The position numbers and the translations under genes are program-made. Shown one piece after another: positions 32,475 to 41,383 of a DNA stretch of 64,000 nucleotides. The number at the start of each line of letters is the position of its first letter. Positions within the stretch are counted from its first letter, which is position 1. The stretch lies in the NCBI GenBank assembly GCA_934464705.1, contig CAKSKB010000002.1, forward strand, positions 1-64,000, read 5' to 3'. The stretch comes from an uncultured Clostridia bacterium. GTDB taxonomy: Bacteria > Bacillota > Clostridia > HGM11514. The notes under the pieces were generated by a model that had not been told where the DNA came from, did no database searches, and saw only the letters and a list, made by a program, of their open reading frames with translations.

Positions 32475-35400
32475 ATGAAAAATCTCAAAAAGGTATTGGC
32501 TCTGGTATTAGCGCTTTGTATGATACTCAGCACTTTTACCGCACTCACAATCACAACAGCTTCCGCAGCTACTCCTACTTTCAATGATATTGAAGGTAAA
32601 GATTACGCCGAAGCAGTTGAAGTTCTCTCCGCTCTCGGTATTGTAGCCGGCTATGAAGACGGTTCCTTCGGTGGAGACAAAGTTGTAACAAGAGCTGAAA
32701 TGGCTGCTTTCATCGTTAGAGAAATCGGTCTTTCCAATGCAGCATCTTCTGCATCTGCAAACAGCTCAAGCTTCACAGATGTTGGCAACGGCAGCGCTGA
32801 CTGGGCTGTTGGTTCCATCAACATCGCAACTCAGAAGAAGATCATCGTTGGTCGCGGCGACGGCACATTCGATCCTAACTCAACAGTTAACTATCAGGAA
32901 GCTGTTAAGATGCTCGTTTGCGCACTTGGCCGTGATGTAGTTGCTACTCGTAACGGCGGATGGCCTTCCGGTTACCTCATCGCTGGTGCATCTTGCGGTC
33001 TTACCGACGGCATCACAGGCGTTGAAGCAACAGACGGTTGTAACAGAGGCGTTGTAGCAGTTCTTCTTTACAACGCACTTGAAATCGACCTTATGGAAGA
33101 AACTTCCTACAGCGGATCTGCTGTACAGGTTGAAGAAACTTATAAGACACTCCTTTATGATTACCTCAATGTTGTTAAGTACTATGATGCTGAAATCACA
33201 GCTACTCCTACTCAGGGTGCTTCCAAGTCCTCTGACGGTTTCGCTAAGATTTCCGGTACATATGACTACTACAACCAGGAAGGCATCAAGGCTAACAGCC
33301 TTAAGGTTGAAATCGGTGAAACCGATCCCGATGCATTCTTCGGCGATGCTGTAATCGTTTATACAAAGGATAACGGCACAAACAAGACTCCTACAATGCT
33401 CTGCATCGTAGCTGATCATTCTACACAGGATGCTGTAACAATTGATGTTGCTGACTTCTATTCCAGCAAGCCTGTACTTGAACCCGGTGATACAAACACT
33501 GAAGGTACAAACAATTCTCAGTACATCAAGCTGTACTACAAGACAGAAAATGATACTAAGGCTCAGAGCGTTAAGCTCCTTAACTCTGCACTCTACAGCG
33601 ACAACTGCACAATCGTTAAGAACGGTGTTGTTGAAAGCCCTGCAGATTTCAAAAAGGAACTTTCTAAGCTTGAAAACGGTACAATCAAACTCATAGACGC
33701 TAAGACATACGATGTATCCGAAGGTAAGAACTACAACGGTGCTGACGGCGTATATGAAAAGGTTATCGTTGAAGCTTACAATGACTTCGTAGTATCTGAT
33801 GTTGATACAGAAGAAAAGGTTATTTCCTTTAACAATAAGGTAGCTGATAGCCTTGACCTTGATGACGAAAACAAGACCTACACTATCGTTGATACAAAGG
33901 GCAATGAAGTTAAGCTTGAAGACATTAAGGAAAATGATGTTCTTTCCATCTATGCTGACGAATTCGATGCAGCTGATGTTGATAAGGCAGAAGTTCTTAA
34001 GATCGTTGTTTGCAGCAACTCCATCGAGGGTACTGTAACAGAAAAGACTTCCAAGGCTGTTTACATTGACGGTGAAAAGTATGACATCGCCGGCGGCGTT
34101 ATCTCTCTTGATGACTTCGAACTCGATGATACAGGTACGTTCTACCTCAATGCTGCAGGCGACATCGCTTACCTTGATACTGAAGCAGCTTCTAAGGACT
34201 ATGCAGTAGTTTACGAAGCATATCAGGATGGCGCTAAGAAGATTATTCTTAATGTAATCACATCTAAGGGCGAAGACCTTGAACTTACAGCACAGAGCTC
34301 TTTTGATTATGCTACATATGCTGTAAATGCAACAACTAAGAAGTATACTAAGACAACAACTGAGTATGATTTCACCGATTCTGCTGATATGACAGCTGCT
34401 CTTGCTAAGCTTTCTACAACAGACAAAGACGGTGCATATGCTCCTTATGTAGTATCCTATGACCTTAAGAAGGGCACAACAGCTCAGATTGACACAATCT
34501 ACACTGCTGGTACTCCTACTTACACCTATACTGATACAGCAACCGGTAAGGTAGTAACTGCTTATGCTGAAACTTATGCAACAAGATTTGCTAAGTGGTC
34601 TCTTAACAAGAAAGCATATTACAACAACAGTGAAGCAACTCTCGGTGCTTACACTGTTGACGGTTCCACGGTTATCTTTGATATCCCTGTAACTGTAAAT
34701 AAGGTATCTGATTCTTCCAAGATCAAAGTTTACGGTAAGTCCGGTCTTACAAACAGCAAGACATATGACGATGTAAGCGTTTATGACCTTGACAAGGACA
34801 ATGTTGCAAAGGCAGTTCTCATTAAGTCCACATCCAACACTGTTGATGAAAAAGATCCTATTGCTGTAATCCAGACAATCACAAGAGCTAAGAATGCTGA
34901 TGGCGACGATGTTTACAAGTTCTACATGATGCAGAACGGTAAGATCATCTCCAAGATCACTGAAGATACCAACACTCTTGACACACTCGGCAAGAAGCCT
35001 GATGGCAAGAAGGTATCCACAGCTGACGGTTATTCTGCATACTCTCTCGAAGTAGGTTATGGTCTCTACACCGGTGCTGCAATCATGTTCAGCGAAGCTG
35101 GTGACGGTTCCATCGACAATGTTCTCAAGATTTATCCTATCGCTTCCAAGACTGCAGGCGAAAAGGATGATGAAGAAGCTTTGGCTGAACCTTACTACAA
35201 GACTGAATACTTCACACTCTGGAACTTCAGTGCTAAACAGGGCGGCTACAATGAAGGCTGCGATTGCTTCATCGCTTATGGTAAGATCGCTAAGAAAGAT
35301 GCAAGCGCTCAGTCCATCACAGTTGCTACAAGAACATTAAATGACAAAAATGTTTGGGAAGATTCCTCCATCTCTGCTAAGTATGGTTCTGCAAACATCA

Positions 35401-35576
35401 CTGTTGTAGACTACACATTCGAAGAAGATGATGAAAAGGTAGTTAAGGGTTCTGCAAGCGACCTTAAGGAAGGCAGATATGTTCTTGTAAGAAAGAACGG
35501 CGGTTCCACAAAGGACATCGTTGTTTACAAGAATTTCGATCCTTACAAAAACATTGACATTCCTTACGCTGGCTAA
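32475..35576 (+). CDS. Major S-layer-type protein with N-terminal SLH domains
   Basis: A 1033-residue exported protein. The signal peptide ends near ASA-AT. Three SLH repeats follow: residues about 33-85 (FNDIEGKDYAEAVEVL, VTRAEMAAF), 97-152 (FTDVGNGSADWAV, VNYQEAVKML) and a more divergent third, 159-205. SLH domains bind pyruvylated wall polysaccharide. The rest (about 206-1033) is a threonine/aspartate/lysine-rich, beta-predicted array without recognised enzyme motifs. Codon use is extreme (AAG for lysine, GCT/GCA for alanine, ACA for threonine, GTT/GTA for valine), unlike its neighbours, which points to very high expression. Twin promoters, a terminal stem, AAGGAGG and a strong terminator agree. 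Its role as the main S-layer subunit is inferred. Confidence 0.85.
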   Translation: MKNLKKVLALVLALCMILSTFTALTITTASAATPTFNDIEGKDYAEAVEVLSALGIVAGYEDGSFGGDKVVTRAEMAAFIVREIGLSNAASSASANSSSFTDVGNGSADWAVGSINIATQKKIIVGRGDGTFDPNSTVNYQEAVKMLVCALGRDVVATRNGGWPSGYLIAGASCGLTDGITGVEATDGCNRGVVAVLLYNALEIDLMEETSYSGSAVQVEETYKTLLYDYLNVVKYYDAEITATPTQGASKSSDGFAKISGTYDYYNQEGIKANSLKVEIGETDPDAFFGDAVIVYTKDNGTNKTPTMLCIVADHSTQDAVTIDVADFYSSKPVLEPGDTNTEGTNNSQYIKLYYKTENDTKAQSVKLLNSALYSDNCTIVKNGVVESPADFKKELSKLENGTIKLIDAKTYDVSEGKNYNGADGVYEKVIVEAYNDFVVSDVDTEEKVISFNNKVADSLDLDDENKTYTIVDTKGNEVKLEDIKENDVLSIYADEFDAADVDKAEVLKIVVCSNSIEGTVTEKTSKAVYIDGEKYDIAGGVISLDDFELDDTGTFYLNAAGDIAYLDTEAASKDYAVVYEAYQDGAKKIILNVITSKGEDLELTAQSSFDYATYAVNATTKKYTKTTTEYDFTDSADMTAALAKLSTTDKDGAYAPYVVSYDLKKGTTAQIDTIYTAGTPTYTYTDTATGKVVTAYAETYATRFAKWSLNKKAYYNNSEATLGAYTVDGSTVIFDIPVTVNKVSDSSKIKVYGKSGLTNSKTYDDVSVYDLDKDNVAKAVLIKSTSNTVDEKDPIAVIQTITRAKNADGDDVYKFYMMQNGKIISKITEDTNTLDTLGKKPDGKKVSTADGYSAYSLEVGYGLYTGAAIMFSEAGDGSIDNVLKIYPIASKTAGEKDDEEALAEPYYKTEYFTLWNFSAKQGGYNEGCDCFIAYGKIAKKDASAQSITVATRTLNDKNVWEDSSISAKYGSANITVVDYTFEEDDEKVVKGSASDLKEGRYVLVRKNGGSTKDIVVYKNFDPYKNIDIPYAG

Positions 35577-35598
35577 TAATCATTAATTGATTATCCCG

Positions 35599-35627
35599 GT
35601 CCCGGTGCTTATGCACCGGGACTTTTT
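35599..35627 (+). terminator. Terminator of the major SLH gene
   Basis: GTCCCGGTGC is followed by a TTAT loop, GCACCGGGAC and TTTTT. The complementarity is perfect apart from loop trimming. Confidence 0.95.
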
Positions 35628-35629
35628 AT

Positions 35630-36440
35630 ATTTTAAAATCGAAGTAGATGAACGGTGGCATAAAGCACTGTTTGATACGCAAACCGTTTTTTAAAATGAT
35701 TTCGCCTATTACTATTCAAAATGCTCGCAAATACGGGTGGATTAGCCGTAATTTTACTAAAAACTGTTTCAAAATAAAAGCTCTGAAAATTCTTTGAACT
35801 CAAATATTTAGCAATAAGCATTTTATGGCAAAAGTGCAAAGGTGTACTTGATGTATACAATGAGTCTTACAGTATAAATTATCAATCTTTAACGATTAAA
35901 GTGATTTACTATTTGGGTGTGTGGCAAAGAAATATGGATATTATAAAACGATATACCATAATGATTTATAAACGAACTTAATATTACGAGAGTATTAAAG
36001 GGAGTATATGTTGCAAAAAACAGCATGATAAAGCACTTTGTGCATTGCGGAAAAAAGTTTTTATCTGTTTTCTGTTTGGAGAAGTTCGGGAATAAGTTGG
36101 CTGTCAAATTAAAGAGGTATAAGGCAAATTATCAAAGATAGTACAAGATTATAGTAATCAATTATCACTGATTGACATTATAAGGCAGCTATGATATAAT
36201 ATAATAAAAACAGTATATATTTAAAAGCATAAACGGCTTTTATGCTGTCGTATTTATTGAATCGGTGTTAGGCAAATCTGTTGGAGAGTTCGCTGATGAT
36301 ATAACACTTACAGCAGATGTTATTAAGCGGATTCTGTGTTTGTGATTGATGTAAAAAATTAGAATATATGAAATAAGCTAATTTTGCGACATGATAATAA
36401 ATATATAAAGCGGTTTGTAATTAAATATGAGGGGGACTTT
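35630..36440. other. Decayed non-coding stretch
   Basis: About 800 bp, AT-rich, with stop codons in every frame and no reading frame with a binding site. Short plus-strand fragments still look protein-like (for example around 35889-36000 and 36258-36335), as in eroded genes, but no family can be named. A consensus promoter sits at 36172-36200 and a small AGCATAAA/TTTATGCT hairpin at about 36224-36246. Confidence 0.5.
36172..36200 (+). promoter_or_regulatory. Promoter upstream of the lipoprotein gene
   Basis: TTGACA (36172-36177), 17-bp spacer, TATAAT (36195-36200). The next gene starts 240 bp downstream, so the leader is long or the original first gene is lost. Confidence 0.7.
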
Positions 36441-36854
36441 ATGAAAACGGCTATGTTGATTGCTGTTATGTGTGCTTTCTTAGCTTCGTGTGCCGGTTTG
36501 GGCGACTGGTCATACAAGCTGCCGAACGGGTATGAAGTTCAGCACATCAATTCCGATAGGATTTTAATCACATATGCACACTCGGAAATTGATGCAGAGG
36601 GTATACCGTCTTTTATTAAGGAATTTTCGTATGATGACCGTTATGTTTTTTCAAAAAACTCTGAAGATATAAAGGGAAACAAAGTAAGTGATGAAGTGTA
36701 TTACGCTTTAGATACGATTGAGCGCAGAGTATATGGACCTTTTAACAATATTGAAGAATTGACCGAAAAGGCTGATGAATGGAATGTCGAACTGCCTTCA
36801 GAGTGGTATTCAACATCATCTGATCCTTCCAATATAAATAATAAAGATAAATGA
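36441..36854 (+). CDS. DUF3997-like small lipoprotein
   Basis: A 137-residue lipoprotein. The signal peptide ends in a lipobox, FLASC, with the lipidated cysteine near residue 16. The mature start GDWSYKLPNGYEV and INSDRILI resemble the DUF3997 family of Firmicutes lipoproteins. The C-terminal half includes RRVYGPFNNIEEL and a serine-rich tail. ATG 36441 follows GGGGG. No partner is known. Codon use is more AT-rich than in surrounding operons, in keeping with an accessory island. Confidence 0.7.
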   Translation: MKTAMLIAVMCAFLASCAGLGDWSYKLPNGYEVQHINSDRILITYAHSEIDAEGIPSFIKEFSYDDRYVFSKNSEDIKGNKVSDEVYYALDTIERRVYGPFNNIEELTEKADEWNVELPSEWYSTSSDPSNINNKDK

Positions 36855-36980
36855 GAATTATAATAATTTCGTCCGAATAAAAAACCGCTTCTATGAGCGG
36901 AAACCTTAAGATAATAGATAATCCGCTGCAGCTGTCAATGAAGAATAATAATTATAATAAATATTAAATGGGGGATTAAT

Positions 36981-37478
36981 ATGAAAAAACTAATTATCGC
37001 GGTTGTTCTGATAACGCTGTCTATTGCCGCCGTCTATTATATTTACGACGGTGCATATGTAATTGAAACAATGACATCTACAGAACTTGAACTTATTAAT
37101 AAGTATGCAACCTACAAAACACCTTTTTCAGATAAAACGATAGTAGAAGACTTTGTATTGAAGGATGATATTGAATCATATTTTTATCACCATAACCAAT
37201 ATATAAAAGCAACATTATTGGTGCCGAATGATGAAATTGATGATATTTTTCCGGAAAAGTTAAGAGAGTATGATATTGATTTAGTTCTTGATTTAAGGAA
37301 AAACGATAATGAGTCTTTTTACTTTGGGGTTTGGATGCCAAGAAGAGTTGAAAAATGGCCCGAAAGAACAAGTCGAAGTATTACTTATACTGTCTTGATT
37401 CCGGGAAATGAGTATACTAAGGTTTATTTGTCTGTAGATAAATTAGGGTGGAAATTGTATAATTATGAATTGAAATAA
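36981..37478 (+). CDS. Small membrane-anchored or exported protein, unknown
   Basis: A 165-residue protein with an N-terminal hydrophobic helix (residues 4-23) that may be an uncleaved anchor, followed by an acidic extracytoplasmic domain of about 140 residues. No recognisable family or catalytic motif was found. ATG 36981 follows GGGGG by 6-7 bp. It lies 126 bp after the DUF3997-like lipoprotein and shares its AT-rich composition, so the two probably form one accessory unit. Confidence 0.65.
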   Translation: MKKLIIAVVLITLSIAAVYYIYDGAYVIETMTSTELELINKYATYKTPFSDKTIVEDFVLKDDIESYFYHHNQYIKATLLVPNDEIDDIFPEKLREYDIDLVLDLRKNDNESFYFGVWMPRRVEKWPERTSRSITYTVLIPGNEYTKVYLSVDKLGWKLYNYELK

Positions 37479-37489
37479 CCAAAATAGTA

Positions 37490-37812
37490 AGCGGCTGCCG
37501 AATGGCAGCCGCTTCAGCGTGTCGATAAACCTATCGGCACGCTGGCAGGCTTCGAAAAAGGAAGGTGAATTTGCCGAACATGGATTCGTCGGCGTATGTG
37601 TATACGGAAGAGTCCATGTTCGGTGAAAGCAAGCAAAAAGCCTTGAAATCTCGATGATTTCAAGGCTTTTTAAATGCAATTTTATTATTTTGGAACAGAA
37701 ATTATTAGGTGAACAATATATTTGATTGTTGCCTAAAATTGAATTAATGCTTTTTTGCTTGCGGTTGACTGACTTTTTCGACAGTCTGAGCGGCTGCCAT
37801 TCGGCAGCCGCT
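37490..37812. repeat. Palindrome-bounded hairpin island (MITE-like)
   Basis: Starts and ends with the same palindrome, AGCGGCTGCC-(gaat or attc)-GGCAGCCGCT, at 37490-37513 and 37789-37812, as reverse complements. Inside the left copy CAGCGTGTCGATAAA, and the inverted right counterpart CAGACTGTCGAAAAA, extend the terminal inverted repeat. Further hairpins lie at 37515-37544 and 37574-37623 (CCGAACATGGA with TCCATGTTCGG). No transposase frame is present. Confidence 0.55.
37635..37671. terminator. Bidirectional terminator inside the hairpin island
   Basis: AAAAAGCCTTGAAATC pairs with GATTTCAAGGCTTTTT around a 5-nt loop. It can stop both the preceding plus-strand genes and the convergent antiporter transcript. 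Confidence 0.9.
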
Positions 37813-37828
37813 TATAATATATAGAAAA

Positions 37829-39616
37829 CTATTTTTCCTTAACTTGATTCTTTGTTGCTGCTTTAATTCCGAACAGAACCGCAAGCATAAGCACAACGCC
37901 TATAGGAAGGCAGATGTACCACGACTTAACAAAGCCCGAAATTATGTACGAAACAAACGAAACTGCCGCAACTGTCATAGCGTACGGGAGCTGTGTGGAA
38001 ACATGGTTAAGGTGGTTACACTGTGCACCGGCTGAGGACATGATTGTTGTATCCGAAATAGGTGAGCAGTGGTCTCCGCAAACAGCGCCCGCAAGGCATG
38101 CGGACATTCCGATAACCTGCATGGGATCTGTTGCCGGGAAAATTGCCGTAACAATCGGAATAAGAATACCGAATGTACCCCAGGATGTGCCGGTTGCAAA
38201 CGAAAGCCCAACCGCTACCAGGAATATAATTGCCGGCAGGAAGTTTGTGAATCCGGCAGCTGCACCGCTTACGATATTGGCAACAAACACTTTTGCACCG
38301 AGAAGCCCGGTCATATTCTTAAGTGCGGTTGCAAAGGTAAGTATAAGGATTGCGGGAACCATTGCTATAAAGCCCTTGGGAATACTGTCCATTGCCTCTT
38401 TGAAGGTGATGCTGCGTCTGATAAGCAGGTACACAATAGTGATAACAAGCGAAATTATACCGCCCCAGGGAAGACCTACGGTTGCGTCGGTATTTGCAAA
38501 GGCATCCACAAAGCTTTCGCCGCTGAAGAAACCGCCGACATAGATAAGCGCCAGAACACACACAACAATAAGTGTCACTATCGGGAAAACGAGGTCAAGC
38601 ACGATACCCTTTGATGAAACGGTTTCGCTCTCCGCTGCTTCGTCAACACGGTCGCCGCAGGTATAAAGGTCGCCCTTTGTTACGGCATTAAATTCATGCA
38701 GCTTCATCGGACCGTAATCAAGCTTCATGGCGGTGATTGCGATTATAAACACGAATGTGAGCAGCGAATAAAAATTAAATGGAATTGCTCTTATGAACAT
38801 TGCGAGTCCCTGTCCCTCGGGAGCGTAGCTTGAAACTGCCGCAGCCCACGAAGAAATCGGGGCAATCATGCATACCGGAGCCGCTGTCGCATCAATAAGA
38901 TATGCAAGCTTCGCGCGGGAAATTTTATTGCGGTCGGTAAGCGGTTTCATAACTGAGCCGACTGTAAGGCAGTTGAAATAATCGTCAATAAATATCAGCA
39001 CGCCGAGCACAAATGTCGCAATCATAGCGCCGGAGCGTGATTTGATATTCTTCTGCGCCCATGTTCCGAATGCTGCGCTTCCGCCTGCTTTATTGACGAG
39101 CGCAACGATAACGCCGAGCACAACGAGGAATATAAAAATTCCGGCGGTACCCGAAACTGCGGCAATCAGACCTTCGTTGAGAAGATTGTCCATTGCGGCA
39201 ACGGGTTTAAAGCCTGTTGAAAACAGCGCGCCTACCGCTATACCGATAAACAGCGAGGAATAAACCTCTTTGGTGATAAGCGCAAGCACAATTGCGATAA
39301 CGGGCGGTATAATTGCCCAGAATGTCGCAAAAAACGGTATGTCTTTCTGTTTGGTTTCTTTTGCCGTTTCGCTTCTTGCTTTGAAGTTGCCGTCGGTATC
39401 GGCAATATCTTCATTGTAGTGGTCGTCCGCAAAATATGTATCTGCGTCGCCGGGGTCGGTGAGGTCGAGCGATTCATAACCGTCATCTCCCTCAAAAACA
39501 TAGGTGTCGGCGGTGGAGGCAGGTGCGGTTTCCGCAAAGCTCAGCATCGGCAGCATGAGCGCAAAAACAAACACCAGACATCCGACAATCGCCGCAAGTC
39601 TTTTTGTGTCTTTCAT
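37829..39616 (-). CDS. NhaC-family Na+/H+ antiporter
   Basis: A 592-residue multi-pass transporter of the NhaC type (related to malate-lactate and arginine/ornithine-like antiporters). Characteristic segments include DDYFNCLTVGSVMKPLTDRNKISRAK, ATAAPVCMIAPISSWAA and AVCGDHCSPISDTTIMSSAGA. Unusually, the first about 80 residues form a signal-like helix followed by an acidic extracytoplasmic linker (VFEGDDGYESLDL, DADTYFADDHYNED) before the transporter core. ATG 39616 has AAAGGATG 8 bp upstream and a consensus promoter at 39651-39679. Substrate specificity cannot be fixed from the sequence. Confidence 0.85.
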   Translation of the reverse strand: MKDTKRLAAIVGCLVFVFALMLPMLSFAETAPASTADTYVFEGDDGYESLDLTDPGDADTYFADDHYNEDIADTDGNFKARSETAKETKQKDIPFFATFWAIIPPVIAIVLALITKEVYSSLFIGIAVGALFSTGFKPVAAMDNLLNEGLIAAVSGTAGIFIFLVVLGVIVALVNKAGGSAAFGTWAQKNIKSRSGAMIATFVLGVLIFIDDYFNCLTVGSVMKPLTDRNKISRAKLAYLIDATAAPVCMIAPISSWAAAVSSYAPEGQGLAMFIRAIPFNFYSLLTFVFIIAITAMKLDYGPMKLHEFNAVTKGDLYTCGDRVDEAAESETVSSKGIVLDLVFPIVTLIVVCVLALIYVGGFFSGESFVDAFANTDATVGLPWGGIISLVITIVYLLIRRSITFKEAMDSIPKGFIAMVPAILILTFATALKNMTGLLGAKVFVANIVSGAAAGFTNFLPAIIFLVAVGLSFATGTSWGTFGILIPIVTAIFPATDPMQVIGMSACLAGAVCGDHCSPISDTTIMSSAGAQCNHLNHVSTQLPYAMTVAAVSFVSYIISGFVKSWYICLPIGVVLMLAVLFGIKAATKNQVKEK

Positions 39617-39650
39617 GTAAGACATCCTTTCGTATAAAATTACAAAAACT

Positions 39651-39679
39651 ATTATAATATTTTTTGGAGTTTTTGTCAA
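39651..39679 (-). promoter_or_regulatory. Promoter of the NhaC-family gene
   Basis: Minus-strand TTGACA (39674-39679), 17-bp spacer, TATAAT (39651-39656). It lies just upstream of the coding start and just downstream of the gpr stop. Confidence 0.85.
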
Positions 39680-39689
39680 TATTATTTGC

Positions 39690-40601
39690 TCAATTTTTGA
39701 AAATAATTGCATCTTCATAGCAAAGACCGGGCTGAAATGCCATATTTAGTCCCGCTGAAATGATTCCGGACATATCCGATATCATTGCATCGGTATTTTT
39801 AGGTGCAACAATAAGACTTTTATAATATGGCGGCAAAAGCTCTTCGGCAAGTTTTTCGCGGTCGGTATCGTCCATATACGCTTCAAGTGCGTCAACGGCG
39901 ATTGTGGCGGCGTCTACAACCGTCGGAACCCCCACGGCTATCACCGGGATTCCGAGCGTTTTTCTGCTTAATTCAAATCTTTTATTGCCCACTCCCGCAC
40001 CGGGGGATATACCGGTATCGGAAATCTGAATGGTAGTATTTACCCTTTCTACACGCCTTGCCGCGAGTGCGTCAATTGCCACAACCACACTCGGTTTTAT
40101 GCGCGTGCAAATGCTTCTTATTATTTCCCCGGTTTCAATGCCGGTTGTGCCCAAAACTCCCGGTGCAACGGCGCACACCCCACGAAGACTATCGCCGAAG
40201 CTTTGCGGCATATATTCTTTAAGGTGCCTGGTTACGAGCAGCCCCGATACCACTCTCGGCCCCAGAGAATCGGAGGTTATACTGCGGTTTCCGAGCCCGG
40301 CCGCAAGAATACAGCCGTCGCCGAAAGCATTAAGCACTTTTTCCATTTCGTCACGGAATTTAAGCGTCACAGCTTTTGAGAAATCAGGGTTTCTATCGGT
40401 TATTTTCGGCATTTCAAGGGTTACATAGCTGCCAATCTTTTTGCCGAGTTTTTCTGCACCCTTTTTGCTCGAAATATGCACTCTGTTTATTTCAATATCA
40501 TCAGAGCTTTCACATTCCGAGAATATTCCGTCCGAATCCGGCTTTCCGCTTCCGTATATTTCATTTGCTTCAAGTGCAAGGTCTGTCCGTATCTGTATCA
40601 T
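39690..40601 (-). CDS. gpr: Spore germination protease GPR
   Basis: A 303-residue aspartic-type endopeptidase that degrades small acid-soluble spore proteins on germination. It starts with the family block IQIRTDLALEA, whose equivalent in B. subtilis lies at the self-processing site. It continues with AAGLGNRSITSDSLGP, APGVLGTTGIET and AIDALAARRVERVNTTIQISDTGI, all hallmark segments. ATG 40601 has GGGGTGA 7 bp upstream. That site lies inside the 3' arm of the terminator hairpin at 40603-40644, so translation from read-through mRNA should be masked. It follows ytxC, in keeping with a sporulation cluster. Confidence 0.95.
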   Translation of the reverse strand: MIQIRTDLALEANEIYGSGKPDSDGIFSECESSDDIEINRVHISSKKGAEKLGKKIGSYVTLEMPKITDRNPDFSKAVTLKFRDEMEKVLNAFGDGCILAAGLGNRSITSDSLGPRVVSGLLVTRHLKEYMPQSFGDSLRGVCAVAPGVLGTTGIETGEIIRSICTRIKPSVVVAIDALAARRVERVNTTIQISDTGISPGAGVGNKRFELSRKTLGIPVIAVGVPTVVDAATIAVDALEAYMDDTDREKLAEELLPPYYKSLIVAPKNTDAMISDMSGIISAGLNMAFQPGLCYEDAIIFKN

Positions 40602-40602
40602 G

Positions 40603-40644
40603 AAAAAATCACCCCGCACTATTTTTAGCACGGAGCGATTTTTT
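40603..40644 (-). terminator. Terminator overlapping the gpr ribosome binding site
   Basis: A 17-bp stem, counting G-T pairs: the 5' arm is at 40628-40644 and the 3' arm at 40603-40619, with an 8-nt loop. The 3' arm ends in TTTTTT directly before the gpr ATG and contains its GGGGTGA binding site (40609-40615). The 5' arm begins within the ytxC stop codon. Confidence 0.75.
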
Positions 40645-41371
40645 ATTCAAAGATTACTGATTTTCCGAAAACATCTTTAATTACCATCATAAGCGATTTA
40701 TCGCAGTGTTCGCGATTCCGTATTATTATTCTTTCCGGTGCCATTTTTGCAAGTATTCCTACAAAATAGTCGTTTTCCGCAATATCATGCCCAGGATTTG
40801 AATTTTCAATCTCTATACCGTTAAGATCCGTTACCCGACAGCTGCGCGGTGCAAACTCAAGAATTATTCCGCCTTTCTTCTCGCTGCTTCCCAGAACATA
40901 CCGCAGCATTTCCACAAGCTCATCATATTCCCGTTTTGCTATTGCGTCCTCGGCTACAACATCGGTTCGTCTGCAGAGAACCTCCGTCAGCCATCGAAGC
41001 CGAAATTTTATAAATCCTTCAATATCCAGCATTCCGTTTTCTTTTATGCAGGATTTAATCACATCAGCAAGCTTGGGGCGCACATTATCAAGAAAAGAAT
41101 CCGAAACCGCTGCGTCGGTTATCATCTGCCTCTCTATATCGGAAAGATAACGGTATGTTTTATCGGTATACTTTTTAGCCGATGATTTCGCATATATTTT
41201 CAGCACAAATGCCGACATGCTTTCAAAAAAACTGGGTTCATCACAGGTGTAAATATCAAGATATATGCGGTCGCCCACCGCACGAAGGCCGTATTCCCGA
41301 AGGTTTGCAATACTCAAAAACTCGTCAGTTTCGTTTTCTGATTTGAATCCAACCGTCATAACATTAACCAA
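40643..41371 (-). CDS. ytxC: YtxC-like sporulation protein
   Basis: A 242-residue soluble protein matching the YtxC family of sporulating Firmicutes, whose molecular role is unknown. The characteristic part is LDIEGFIKFRLRWLTEVL in the middle, followed by a helix (AIAKREYDELVEMLRYVL). Beta-rich termini surround it. The start is a TTG at 41371 with GAGGTGA about 4-5 bp upstream; the next ATG (41359) is too far from that site. It sits 12 bp after the DUF6873-like gene. Confidence 0.8.
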   Translation of the reverse strand: MVNVMTVGFKSENETDEFLSIANLREYGLRAVGDRIYLDIYTCDEPSFFESMSAFVLKIYAKSSAKKYTDKTYRYLSDIERQMITDAAVSDSFLDNVRPKLADVIKSCIKENGMLDIEGFIKFRLRWLTEVLCRRTDVVAEDAIAKREYDELVEMLRYVLGSSEKKGGIILEFAPRSCRVTDLNGIEIENSNPGHDIAENDYFVGILAKMAPERIIIRNREHCDKSLMMVIKDVFGKSVIFE

Positions 41372-41383
41372 AAAATCACCTCA

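Noticed and set aside
35633..36107. Two minus-strand open frames of 72-75 codons
   Set aside because: They lack binding sites, family similarity and sensible composition; they lie in a decayed stretch.
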